From contig JARWZT010000016.1 of the NCBI GenBank assembly GCA_029866205.1, forward strand, positions 1 to 64,000: a stretch of DNA of 64,000 nucleotides. Reading direction: 5' to 3'. A program made the position numbers and the translations under genes. The DNA comes from Rhodoferax sp. Lineage in GTDB: Bacteria; Pseudomonadota; Gammaproteobacteria; Burkholderiales; Burkholderiaceae_C. The notes under the pieces are model-generated. The model ran no database searches, was not told the origin of the DNA, and saw only the letters and a program-made list of their open reading frames with translations. Positions 50,767 to 59,203 of this stretch are shown here, one piece after another (position 1 is the first letter of the stretch; the number at the start of each line of letters is the position of its first letter).

Positions 50767-52881
50767 ATGTCCCCGATATCCAAGCTCACGCCCATAGCGA
50801 TCGCCCTCGTCTCTTTGGCCGCCGGCCTGAGCGCACCGGCCCAGGCCCAAACCCTGGACGAAGTGGTGGTCAGCGCGTCGCGTGCTGAGGCCCGCAGCTT
50901 TGACGCGCCCGCAGCCATCCAAACGGTGGGTCGCGAAGCCATCCAAAACGGCGGCCCGCAAGTCAATTTGTCCGAGTCCCTGGTACGCGTGCCCGGCCTG
51001 ACTATCCTGGACCGCAGCAACTACGCGCAGGACTTGCAGGTCTCCATCCGCGGCTTTGGCGCGCGAGCGGCCTTTGGCATTCGCGGTATCCGGCTGCTGA
51101 TTGACGGCATCCCCGCCTCCACGCCCGACGGCCAGGGCCAAGGCTCTTCGGTCAGCCTGACCTCCATGGACCGCATCGAAGTATTGCGTGGGCCACTGGC
51201 ACAACTCTACGGAAACGCATCGGGCGGCGTGATCCAGGCCTTTACCAAACCCGCCTCCAAGCTGCCCCAAGTCGACTACCAGTACTACGTAGGCGACTTT
51301 GGGTTGCACCGCGCGGATTACCAGTTCTCGGACACCGTAGGGGACTATGGCATCGTGGCTGACTACGCCACCTTCAGCATTGACGGCTACCGCGACAACA
51401 GCCGCACCGAGCGAAAACAATTCAACGGCAAGCTTGACTTCAACACCAACGACCAGACGCGCGTGAACCTGGTGTTCAACCAGTTTGATATGCCACTGGC
51501 GCAGGATCCGCTGGGGTTGAAAGAGGGTTATATCAACCCCACAGCGGCTGGTACAAATGCAGTCGCTAATTTGACGCGAAAAATCGTCTCGCAAAACCAA
51601 TTGGGTGGTTCAGCTACTTACACTTTGAACCAAGGCCAGTCCATCACAACCCGCGCCTACTACGGCACTCGAGAAAACCTGCAATACCAAAGTTCAGCGC
51701 TGTGGACCGGTTTGAACCGAGCCTATTACGGTGTTGGAATCCAGTACAACGCAAAGACTACTTGGTCAGATATTCCAGTGGACTGGGCCGCGGGCTATGA
51801 GTTTGATCGTTCCATCGAACGTCGACAAGCGGGGTATTCACCCAAAGGGGTCAAAGGCAAGGATCCTTCCAAGGATCCTTCGATCGCTAAGGAACTTTCG
51901 CGTGATGAAGACAATCAGGCCGAAAACAGCGATGTTTTTTTTCAAGCTACGGCCCATGTTTCAGACCAGGTTGATGTGGTTGGGGGACTGCGCGCCAGCT
52001 CGGTCCGATTTGTCAGCACCGACTATTGGATCAACGCTGGTAGTCCAGACGGGTCTGGCAGCGCCAGTTTCAGCGCAGCAAACCCGATCATAGGCTTGAC
52101 TTATTTTGCCAAAGAAAATTTAAATTTCTATGCCAACTACGGCCAAGGATTTGAAACACCGACACTGGCTGAAACGGCGTACCAAGGTGATCCAGTAACA
52201 GCCCAATTCAATCCGAACTTGAATGCTTCGGCCAGCCGGCACTATGAAGTGGGCGCAAAGTGGGCACCCAATCGCGATTCGCGGGTTGACCTGTCTGCCT
52301 TCCAAATTGATTCGACCAACGAAATCGTTGTATTAGCAGGAGGCAGCGGGCCAACGTCCTACCAGAATACCCCTGGTACCTCACGCGTTGGGTGGGAACT
52401 TTCTGCATCCACGCTTCTGAATCCACATTGGTCTGCCAGTTTGGCCGCATCAATGATTGATGCAACTTACTCCAAAGAATTTGTACCTCCGACCGGGAAA
52501 GTAGCAGCTGGTAACAAAATCCCAGGCATCCCACAGACTTCTGTTTTCTCGGAGCTGGCTTGGACTAGCGAACCCGCCCAATCCGGCGCCAAAAAGCCAC
52601 TCTTAGGAACACGCCTAAGCGCCGAACTTGTGCAGGCAGGGCGCATCTACGCCAATGACAAAAATGATTTTTCTGCCAATGGACATACGATCATCAACTT
52701 AAGCGCTAGCCAACGATGGGCCATGGACAAAGCCGCGGTCACTCTTTATGCGCGCTTGAACAATGCCAATGATGAGCGCTACGATGGCTCCGTCATCGTG
52801 AACCAAACAAGCGCTGGCTATTTTGAACCCGGCCTGCCCCGCAACTGGGTGCTCGGCGTCTCCATCTCTGCGCCGCTGTAA
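50767..52881 (+). CDS. pqqU: TonB-dependent receptor, PqqU/YncD-like (PQQ uptake)
   Basis: Outer-membrane receptor of about 704 residues. After a signal peptide ending PAQAQ come the TonB box region (TLDEVVVSASRAEARSFDAPA), a plug domain, and a 22-strand barrel. The plug sequence NLSESLVRVPGL, NYAQDLQVSIRGFGARAAFGIRGIRLLIDGIPA and the C-terminal YDGSVIVNQTSAGYFEPG closely follow E. coli YncD, recently identified as the PQQ receptor PqqU. Next to a PQQ-type dehydrogenase and cytochrome c this indicates PQQ scavenging. The second half (from about residue 240) is visibly less GC-rich than the first and may be recombinant. The ATG chosen precedes the signal peptide. Confidence 0.85.
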   Translation: MSPISKLTPIAIALVSLAAGLSAPAQAQTLDEVVVSASRAEARSFDAPAAIQTVGREAIQNGGPQVNLSESLVRVPGLTILDRSNYAQDLQVSIRGFGARAAFGIRGIRLLIDGIPASTPDGQGQGSSVSLTSMDRIEVLRGPLAQLYGNASGGVIQAFTKPASKLPQVDYQYYVGDFGLHRADYQFSDTVGDYGIVADYATFSIDGYRDNSRTERKQFNGKLDFNTNDQTRVNLVFNQFDMPLAQDPLGLKEGYINPTAAGTNAVANLTRKIVSQNQLGGSATYTLNQGQSITTRAYYGTRENLQYQSSALWTGLNRAYYGVGIQYNAKTTWSDIPVDWAAGYEFDRSIERRQAGYSPKGVKGKDPSKDPSIAKELSRDEDNQAENSDVFFQATAHVSDQVDVVGGLRASSVRFVSTDYWINAGSPDGSGSASFSAANPIIGLTYFAKENLNFYANYGQGFETPTLAETAYQGDPVTAQFNPNLNASASRHYEVGAKWAPNRDSRVDLSAFQIDSTNEIVVLAGGSGPTSYQNTPGTSRVGWELSASTLLNPHWSASLAASMIDATYSKEFVPPTGKVAAGNKIPGIPQTSVFSELAWTSEPAQSGAKKPLLGTRLSAELVQAGRIYANDKNDFSANGHTIINLSASQRWAMDKAAVTLYARLNNANDERYDGSVIVNQTSAGYFEPGLPRNWVLGVSISAPL

Positions 52882-52891
52882 GTGCCAGCGT

Positions 52892-52911
52892 GGGTGGGTG
52901 GGTGGGTGGGG
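52892..52911 (+). repeat. (GGGT)4GGGG tandem repeat, potential G-quadruplex
   Basis: Five G-runs separated by single T residues fill most of the 31-base gap between the convergent stops of the pqqU-like and alr genes. A sequence of this form folds readily into a parallel G-quadruplex and is also prone to slippage. It could end or pause transcription from the pqqU side. No other element is seen in the gap. Confidence 0.8.
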
Positions 52912-52912
52912 T

Positions 52913-53998
52913 TTACTCCACCACCACCGGTACCCGCTGGGCGAGCGCGCACATGAGTTCGTAGCCCAGGGTTTGCGCGCAGGCGGCGACCTCATCGATG
53001 CACAGGACTTGCCCGGTCGAGGCGGCGCCCCAAAGCGTCACCTCGCTGCCCAAGGTGGCGCTGGGCAAATCTGTCAAATCGACCGCCAGCATGTCCATGC
53101 TGACCCGGCCCACGGTGTGGCTGCGCATGCCATTGACCAGCACTGGCGTGCCGGTCGGGCAGATGCGGGGGTAGCCGTCGGCATAACCACAAGCCACCAC
53201 GCCAATGCGCATTGCGCGCTCCGCCACAAAGGCCGACCCGTAGCCCACGGTGTCACCGGGCGCCAGGTCTTGGGTGGCAATGATCTGGGCGCGCAGGCTC
53301 ATGGTGGGCTGCAGGCCCCAGTGTGCGGCGGGGTGTTCGGGGTGATCGGGGGCGCTGCCGTACAGGGCGATGCCGATGCGCACCCAGTCGTTGGCGCAGT
53401 GCGCGTGGCGCAGGGTGGCCGCGCTGTTGCTGATGCAGCGCTCACCCGGCAAGTCGGCGCTGGCCGCGTCAAACGTCGCCAGTTGCCGGGCCACGCCAAT
53501 CGCGCCGTCGGCGTCGCTGAAATGCGTCATGAGCGAGATTTCGTCCACCTGCGGCAGCGCATTCAGTCGGGTCCAGGCGGCGCGGTACTGTTCGGGGCGA
53601 AAGCCCAGGCGGTTCATGCCACTGTTCATTTTCAGAAACACGCGCTGCGGCACATTGGTTTTGTGGGCGGCCAGCATGTCGATTTGCGCCTCGTTGTGTA
53701 CGGTGTGCCACAGATCCAGGCGCGAACACCACTCCAGGTCGCGCAGCTCAAAAGCACCCTCCAGCAACAAAATGGGCCCGCGCCAGCCGAGGGCGCGCAG
53801 GCGTTGGGCCTCGTCCAGGTCCAGCAGTGCAAAGCCGTCCGCTCCGCGCAGTCCCTCAAAGGCGCGCTCAATGCCGTGGCCATAGGCATTGGCCTTGACC
53901 ACCGCCCAGGCGCGGGCATCGGGCGCGCGGGCGCGCGCGGTTTGCAGGTTGTGGCGCAAGGCCTGGGTATGGACGGTGGCTTGGATGGGGCGCGGCAT
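52913..53998 (-). CDS. alr: Alanine racemase
   Basis: PLP-dependent racemase of 361 residues that interconverts L- and D-alanine for peptidoglycan. The PLP lysine is K35 in [11 protein letters not shown]. The C-terminal domain has the tyrosine motif [10 protein letters not shown], and [11 protein letters not shown] is typical of the family. [12 protein letters not shown] is also conserved. The ATG after the longer upstream frame was chosen because the TIM-barrel strand 1 begins immediately. It is divergent from lplT, an arrangement common in beta- and gammaproteobacteria. Its 3' end abuts the G-rich repeat. Confidence 0.95.
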   Translation of the reverse strand: MPRPIQATVHTQALRHNLQTARARAPDARAWAVVKANAYGHGIERAFEGLRGADGFALLDLDEAQRLRALGWRGPILLLEGAFELRDLEWCSRLDLWHTVHNEAQIDMLAAHKTNVPQRVFLKMNSGMNRLGFRPEQYRAAWTRLNALPQVDEISLMTHFSDADGAIGVARQLATFDAASADLPGERCISNSAATLRHAHCANDWVRIGIALYGSAPDHPEHPAAHWGLQPTMSLRAQIIATQDLAPGDTVGYGSAFVAERAMRIGVVACGYADGYPRICPTGTPVLVNGMRSHTVGRVSMDMLAVDLTDLPSATLGSEVTLWGAASTGQVLCIDEVAACAQTLGYELMCALAQRVPVVVE

Positions 53999-54131
53999 GG
54001 CGCAACTGTAGCCGCGTCGGGCCAAGGGCTAAGACGCTCCCGCTACGACTGCGTGCTATAACCCTCGGACTTTGCCAATTGACCCGCCTCACACCACCGC
54101 CATTCCCCTCTAGCGATTTGCACCTTTTTTG

Positions 54132-55415
54132 ATGAAACGCGGTTTTTTCACCATCATGGCAGCGCAGTTTTTCAGCTCGCTGGCCGACAACGCCTTGTTC
54201 GTGGGGGCAGTGCAATTGCTCCGGAGCGCCCAAGCGCCCGAATGGCAGCAAGCGGCTTTGGTCCCGATGTTTGCGCTCTTTTATGTGGTGCTGGCGCCTT
54301 TTGTGGGAGCCTATGCCGATGCCTTCCCCAAGGGGCGGGTGATGTTGGTCAGCAACAGCATCAAGATCGCGGGCTGCCTGCTGATGCTGTTTGGCAGCCA
54401 CCCGCTCATGGCCTACGCAGTGGTGGGCCTGGGCGCAGCTGCTTATTCGCCAGCCAAATACGGCATCCTGACCGAGCTGTTGCCGGCCTCCCAATTGGTC
54501 AAAGCCAACGGCTGGATTGAGGGGCTGACGATTGCCTCCATCATCTTGGGCGTCCTCCTGGGCGGCCAACTGGTCGGACCACAGATTGCGCCCTATTTGC
54601 TGGGCTTGGATATTCCCTGGGTGGACACGGGCATTGACACCGCACCCGAGGCGGCCATCAGCCTGCTGATTGGGGTGTATCTGGTTGCGGCCTGGTTTAA
54701 CACCCGCATTCCCCTGACCGGCGTTGAAATGCGCCCGCTGCCGCACCGGATCATCAGCCTGCTGCCTGATTTCTGGTCGTGCAATACGCGCCTTTGGGGT
54801 GACAAGCTGGGGCAGATCTCGCTGGCAACCACCACCTTGTTTTGGGGCGTGAGCGGCAATTTGCGCTACATCGTGCTGGCGTGGGCCGCCATGGCGCTGG
54901 GCTATTCGGTGACCCAGGCTTCGTCGCTGGTGGGTGTGGTGGCGGTGGGCACGGCCGTCGGGGCGGTAGTGGCCTCATTGCGCATGCGGCTGGAATTTGC
55001 CACCCGTGTCATGCCGCTGGGCGTGGCTATGGGGGTGCTGGTGATCATGCTGATTTTTATCTCCAACGTCTGGGTCGCCGCGCCTTTCCTGATTCTGCTG
55101 GGCGGTTTGGGGGGCTTTTTGGTCGTGCCCATGAACGCCTTGCTGCAACACCGCGGCCACAACCTGATGGGCGCCGGCCGCTCCATCGCAGTGCAAAACT
55201 TCAATGAACAAACCTGTATCTTGGTGCTGGGCGGCTTGTACAGCCTGTCGGCGGGTATGGGTGTGTCAGCGTTCGCGGCGATCAGTGCCTTTGGCATTTT
55301 GGTGGCGGGTTGCATGTGGATCATCAAGCGCTGGCACGACCGCAACTGCCGCGAACATGGTGAAGAAGTTCAGCGCCTGCTCGAGATCGCACGCAACGAC
55401 AACCTGCACGGATGA
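54132..55415 (+). CDS. lplT: Lysophospholipid transporter LplT
   Basis: MFS-type membrane protein of 427 residues with about twelve hydrophobic segments. It begins MKRGFFTIMAAQFFSSLADNALFVGAVQLL and contains KYGILTELLPASQLVKANGWIEGLTIASIILGVLLGGQLVG, both diagnostic of LplT. LplT flips lysophospholipids, chiefly lyso-PE, inward across the inner membrane for re-acylation by Aas. No aas gene is in the window. A TTG just before the ATG is an unlikely alternative start. It overlaps the downstream DMT gene by four bases, so the two are co-transcribed. Confidence 0.93.
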   Translation: MKRGFFTIMAAQFFSSLADNALFVGAVQLLRSAQAPEWQQAALVPMFALFYVVLAPFVGAYADAFPKGRVMLVSNSIKIAGCLLMLFGSHPLMAYAVVGLGAAAYSPAKYGILTELLPASQLVKANGWIEGLTIASIILGVLLGGQLVGPQIAPYLLGLDIPWVDTGIDTAPEAAISLLIGVYLVAAWFNTRIPLTGVEMRPLPHRIISLLPDFWSCNTRLWGDKLGQISLATTTLFWGVSGNLRYIVLAWAAMALGYSVTQASSLVGVVAVGTAVGAVVASLRMRLEFATRVMPLGVAMGVLVIMLIFISNVWVAAPFLILLGGLGGFLVVPMNALLQHRGHNLMGAGRSIAVQNFNEQTCILVLGGLYSLSAGMGVSAFAAISAFGILVAGCMWIIKRWHDRNCREHGEEVQRLLEIARNDNLHG

Positions 55416-56314
55416 CCCGCCGCCTGACAGCGCTGGCGGCTTCTGCGCTGCTCCTCAATGCGCTGTGCTATGGCCTGATGTGGCTGCCGTTTCACCAGTT
55501 GGCCGCACTGGGTCTGCACCCGCTGTGGGCCACCGTGCTGGTGGACCTGCTGGTGCTGGCGGCGATCCTGGTGGTTCGAGCGGGCGTCTTGCGGCCCCTG
55601 GGGCAGTCCGGCTGGCTGTGGCTGCTCATGCTGGCAGGCGGCATGACCAACGTGGGGTTCAACTGGGCCGTGACCGTGGGCGATGTGGTGCGCGTGGTAC
55701 TGCTTTTTTATCTGATGCCGGCGTGGGTGGTGATTCTTGCCTGGCCCTTGTTGGGAGAACGACCGACCCGCGCGTCACTTCTGCGGGTGGCCTTGGCAGT
55801 GGGCGGCGTGGTGCTGGTGCTCAAGACGCCGGACTCCCCGTGGCCCTGGCCCCAAGACTTGGCCGATGGCCTTGCGCTCTTGGGGGGCCTGAGTTTTGCG
55901 CTGACCAATATCTTGCTGCGTAAATTGCGGGCCTTTCCTGCGTTGACCCTGACCAGCGCCATGCTGGCGGGTGGCGCCCTGATGTGTTCGATCGCAGCAG
56001 TGATCGGCTTGGCGACTGGGGTCGTGAATCTGCCACCGGCAGTGGCCTGGTCTTGGGGCGGTGTGGTGATGGTGCTGGCACTGATGGTGGGCGTGGCCAG
56101 TGCGGCGCTTCAGTACGGTGCAGCCCGCCTGAGCGCCAACGCCACTTCTTTGATCATGCTGTGCGAGGTCGTGTTTGCCAGTGGATCTGCGGTGCTGCTG
56201 GGGGCCGCCACGATGGCGTGGGCCACCGCCTTGGGCGGTGCGCTGATCATGCTGGCAGCGCTCTTGTCTGCGTTATCCTCGGGCGCGCCTGCGCTGGCTG
56301 TGGAGCCGGCATAG
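55412..56314 (+). CDS. EamA/DMT-family membrane transporter
   Basis: Protein of 300 residues with about ten helices in two EamA repeats (LAASALLLNALCYGLMWLPFHQLAALGLHPLWATVLVDLLVL; GGLSFALTNILLRKLRAFPALTLTSAMLAGGALMCSIAAVIG; IMLCEVVFASGSAVLLGAATMAWATALGGALIMLAALLSAL). It is coupled to lplT by a four-base ATGA overlap. Substrate unknown; family members export amino acids, nucleotides or drugs. Confidence 0.9.
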   Translation: MTRRLTALAASALLLNALCYGLMWLPFHQLAALGLHPLWATVLVDLLVLAAILVVRAGVLRPLGQSGWLWLLMLAGGMTNVGFNWAVTVGDVVRVVLLFYLMPAWVVILAWPLLGERPTRASLLRVALAVGGVVLVLKTPDSPWPWPQDLADGLALLGGLSFALTNILLRKLRAFPALTLTSAMLAGGALMCSIAAVIGLATGVVNLPPAVAWSWGGVVMVLALMVGVASAALQYGAARLSANATSLIMLCEVVFASGSAVLLGAATMAWATALGGALIMLAALLSALSSGAPALAVEPA

Positions 56315-56373
56315 GCGTCTGGTGCCCGCCGCTTGGGGCAGCGGTTCCACCCACTCTGTTACCGGAAGTAGCC

Positions 56374-56862
56374 ATGACAACAGCCTTTGACTTTGATGCC
56401 CTTGCCATTGATGGCAAGCCCCTTGCGCTCAGCAGCCTCGCAGGCAAAGCCCTGCTGGTCGTGAACACGGCCAGCGCCTGCGGGTTTACGCCGCAGTTTG
56501 CCGGCCTGGAGGCACTGCACCAAAAATACAGTTCCCAAGGCTTGGTGGTGCTGGGATTTCCCTGCAACCAATTTGGCGCGCAAGACAAGGGCAGCAACAG
56601 CGAGATTGCCAATTTTTGCCAGAAGAATTACGGCGTGAGTTTTGCCATGATGTCCAAGGTGGACGTGAACGGCGCCAACGCCCATCCGCTGTTCCAGTGG
56701 CTGCGCCAGCAGGCGCCAGGCATTTTGGGCACGGAGTCCATCAAGTGGAACTTCACCAAGTTTTTGGTAGGACCCGACGGCTTGGTCCGCAAACGCTTTG
56801 CGCCCACCGACAAGCCGGCCCAATTAGCGCAGGAAATTGAGGCAGTGCTGCCACGGGCCTAA
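56374..56862 (+). CDS. Glutathione peroxidase, cysteine type
   Basis: Protein of 162 residues that reduces hydroperoxides with thioredoxin or glutathione. The catalytic cysteine is C36 in VVNTASACGFTPQFAGLEALH. The conserved Gln/Trp partners are seen in LGFPCNQFGAQDKGSNSEI and SIKWNFTKFLVGPDGLV. The resolving cysteine expected in thioredoxin-dependent forms may be the one in SEIANFCQKN. No signal peptide. GGAAG precedes the ATG by seven bases. It stands alone between the DMT gene and a GlxA-type regulator. Confidence 0.94.
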   Translation: MTTAFDFDALAIDGKPLALSSLAGKALLVVNTASACGFTPQFAGLEALHQKYSSQGLVVLGFPCNQFGAQDKGSNSEIANFCQKNYGVSFAMMSKVDVNGANAHPLFQWLRQQAPGILGTESIKWNFTKFLVGPDGLVRKRFAPTDKPAQLAQEIEAVLPRA

Positions 56863-56875
56863 AGCGTTTCCCACC

Positions 56876-57868
56876 ATGGCTTCGTCCAAGCAATCTCTGG
56901 TCTTCGGCTTTGTGGTGGTGCCGAATTTTTCGCTGATTGCACTGAGTGCCTGCGTCGATCCGCTGCGCATTGCCAACAACGTGCTGGGCCGCGCCACCTA
57001 CCGCTCCGTGCTGCTGTCGGTAGATGGCGGACTCGTGTCCTCAAGCGACGGCATTCAGCTCATGACGCAGCACAGCCTGGCCGAGGCGCCCCCCTTGGAT
57101 GTGGTTTTTGTGATTGGCCCGAACCCGATTCCCAGCCGTGGCTTGCGGGCGCTCACGCTGTGGCTGAAAAAGATGGCCCACCAGGGCCTGCCGCTGGGTG
57201 GCATTGATACCGGCGCCTATTTGATGGCGCAAGCCGGATTGCTGGATGGCTACCGAAGCACCATTCACTGGGAAGACCACGAAGCGCTGGCCGAACAGTT
57301 TCCACAGGTAATCGTGACCCAGCACTTTTTTGAAGTCGACCGGGACCGCTACACCTGCAGCGGCGGTGTGGCGCCGCTGGACCTGATGACCTACCTTTTG
57401 ACGATGGCGCCGGGCAACCGCCAGTTGGCCAACGAAGTGGCCAATCTGCTGGTGGTGGAGCGGCGCAGCCTGACCGATGTGCAGACCGTGTCCATCATCC
57501 ACCAGGAGCGTGTCACCCACCCGGCCGCAGTGGAGGCGCTGCGCTTGATGGAGGCCAATGTGAGTGAGCCGCTGACCATTGCGGAAATCGCACAATTTGC
57601 CGGCATGCCGCTGCGCAGTTTGCAACGGCTTTTTCGCCAACAGTTTGCCAAGTCGGCGGAGCGCATCTATTTGGACATCCGGCTCTCACATGCGCGCATT
57701 TTGGTGCAGCGCAGCGACAAAAGCATCCGCGATATTGCATCCGAGACCGGATTCGCATCCCCATCGCACCTGACGGCGCGCTACACGCCCCGTTTTGGAG
57801 CGCCCCCTCAAAAGGACCGCGCAAGCCGGCAACAAGGCCTGGCATTTAAAGAAAGACTGTTGGCGTAA
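56876..57868 (+). CDS. GlxA-type (DJ-1/PfpI + AraC) regulator of the creatinase locus
   Basis: About 330 residues. The N-terminal DJ-1/PfpI-like domain (VFGFVVVPNFSLIALSACVDPLRIANNVLG, PSRGLRALTLWL, GGIDTGAYLMAQAGLLDG) lacks the nucleophile cysteine, with Asp-Thr in its place, as in the GbdR/CdhR regulators of betaine and carnitine catabolism. The C-terminal AraC helix-turn-helix is at about 230-320 (LTIAEIAQFAGMPLRSLQRLFRQQF, IRDIASETGFASPSHLTARY). It is immediately upstream of creatinase on the same strand, so it probably activates the creatine gene cluster. The effector (creatine or a product) is inferred. Confidence 0.9.
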   Translation: MASSKQSLVFGFVVVPNFSLIALSACVDPLRIANNVLGRATYRSVLLSVDGGLVSSSDGIQLMTQHSLAEAPPLDVVFVIGPNPIPSRGLRALTLWLKKMAHQGLPLGGIDTGAYLMAQAGLLDGYRSTIHWEDHEALAEQFPQVIVTQHFFEVDRDRYTCSGGVAPLDLMTYLLTMAPGNRQLANEVANLLVVERRSLTDVQTVSIIHQERVTHPAAVEALRLMEANVSEPLTIAEIAQFAGMPLRSLQRLFRQQFAKSAERIYLDIRLSHARILVQRSDKSIRDIASETGFASPSHLTARYTPRFGAPPQKDRASRQQGLAFKERLLA

Positions 57869-57938
57869 TTCGGCATTCTACGTCGCGGTTTTGCCTTAAT
57901 ACTCGGGGTCGATTAGCAGCAACCTCCGGAGAACTACC

Positions 57939-59150
57939 ATGACCATGCCCAACCTGATAACCATCGACAACGGCGAGCGCGTCCGCCACAGCTTTTCGGA
58001 CGCCGAATACGCCAACCGCATCCGCAAACTGCGCGCCATGATGGCGCAGCGTTCGGTTGATACGGTAATTTTCACCAGCTACCACAACATCAATTACTAC
58101 AGCGATTTCCTGTACTGCTCGTTTGGCCGCTTCTACAGCCTGGTGGTCACGCAGGACAAAGCCGTCATCATTGCCGCCAACATTGACGGTGGCCAACCCT
58201 GGCGCAAAGGCGTGTGCGACCGCGCCGTGATCTACACCGACTGGCAAAGCGGCAACTACTTCCGCGCGATTGCGCAAGAAGTACCCAACCATGGCCGTGT
58301 GGGCCTGGAATACGACCACCTGCCGCTGGAGCGCATGGACAAGATCAAGTCGGTGCTCACACACGTGGAGTTCACCAACATCGCCGCCGACTGCATGAAG
58401 CTGCGCATGGTCAAATCCGCAGAGGAAATCGAGTTCATCAAAAACGGCGCACAGGTCTGCGACGTCGGCGCTGCCGCGCTGGTGGCCGCCGTGCACGAAG
58501 GCGTGCCCGAGTACGAAGTGGCGCTGGCATCCACCCAGGCCATGGTGCGCGAAATCGCCAAGCGCTACCCACACACCGAACTGATGGACAGCTGGACCTG
58601 GTTCCAATCGGGCATCAACACCGATGGCGCCCACAACCCGGTGACCACACGCAAAGTGCAAAAGGGCGACATCCTGAGCCTGAACTGTTTCTCCATGATT
58701 TCGGGCTACTACACGGCGCTCGAGCGCACGCTGTTTTTCGGCGAGGTGGACGCGGCGTCCCTCAAGTTGTGGGAAGTCAATGTGCGCGTGCACGAAGAAG
58801 GCCAAAAGCTGGTCAAGCCCGGCATGCGCTGCTGCGACGTCGCGCTTGAACTCAACAAGATCTACGAAGAGTACGGTTTGCTGCAGTACCGCACCTTCGG
58901 TTACGGGCACTCTTTTGGCGTGCTGTCGCACTACTATGGGCGCGAAGCGGGACTCGAATTCCGCGAAGACATCGAAACCGTGCTCGAGCCAGGAATGGTG
59001 GTGTCCATTGAGCCCATGATCATGCTGCCTGAGGGTTTGCCCGGTGCCGGAGGATACCGGGAACACGATATATTGGTGGTCACTGAAAACGGTCACCAAA
59101 ACATCACCGGCTTCCCCTACGGCCCCAAGCACAACGTCATTCCTGCATAG
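57939..59150 (+). CDS. Creatinase (creatine amidinohydrolase)
   Basis: Enzyme of 403 residues that hydrolyses creatine to sarcosine and urea. Length and sequence follow Pseudomonas creatinase throughout: FTSYHNINYYSDFLYCSFGR, DGGQPWR, WTWFQSGINTDGAHNPVTTRKV and HSFGVLSHYYGREAGLE. The catalytic residues known from that enzyme, H232, E262 and E358, are at the same positions here. It belongs to the M24 'pita-bread' fold but does not use a metal. GGAG is seven bases before the ATG. A GlxA-type regulator precedes it and a polyamine-type ABC importer follows, which probably brings in creatine or a precursor. No sarcosine oxidase or creatininase is in the window. Confidence 0.95.
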   Translation: MTMPNLITIDNGERVRHSFSDAEYANRIRKLRAMMAQRSVDTVIFTSYHNINYYSDFLYCSFGRFYSLVVTQDKAVIIAANIDGGQPWRKGVCDRAVIYTDWQSGNYFRAIAQEVPNHGRVGLEYDHLPLERMDKIKSVLTHVEFTNIAADCMKLRMVKSAEEIEFIKNGAQVCDVGAAALVAAVHEGVPEYEVALASTQAMVREIAKRYPHTELMDSWTWFQSGINTDGAHNPVTTRKVQKGDILSLNCFSMISGYYTALERTLFFGEVDAASLKLWEVNVRVHEEGQKLVKPGMRCCDVALELNKIYEEYGLLQYRTFGYGHSFGVLSHYYGREAGLEFREDIETVLEPGMVVSIEPMIMLPEGLPGAGGYREHDILVVTENGHQNITGFPYGPKHNVIPA

Positions 59151-59203
59151 GCACAAAACCTGCTTATCAGACGGACTCAACCTGAATCTGGAACCCGCTC
59201 CCC

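Noticed and set aside
51859..51882. Tandem 12-base repeat AAGGATCCTTC(C/G) in the pqqU-like gene
   Set aside because: It encodes a short KDPS-KDPS loop inside the reading frame and keeps the frame; a small coding duplication only.
57846..59180. Open frame of about 444 codons opposite creatinase
   Set aside because: Antisense shadow; creatinase has exact catalytic residues and length.
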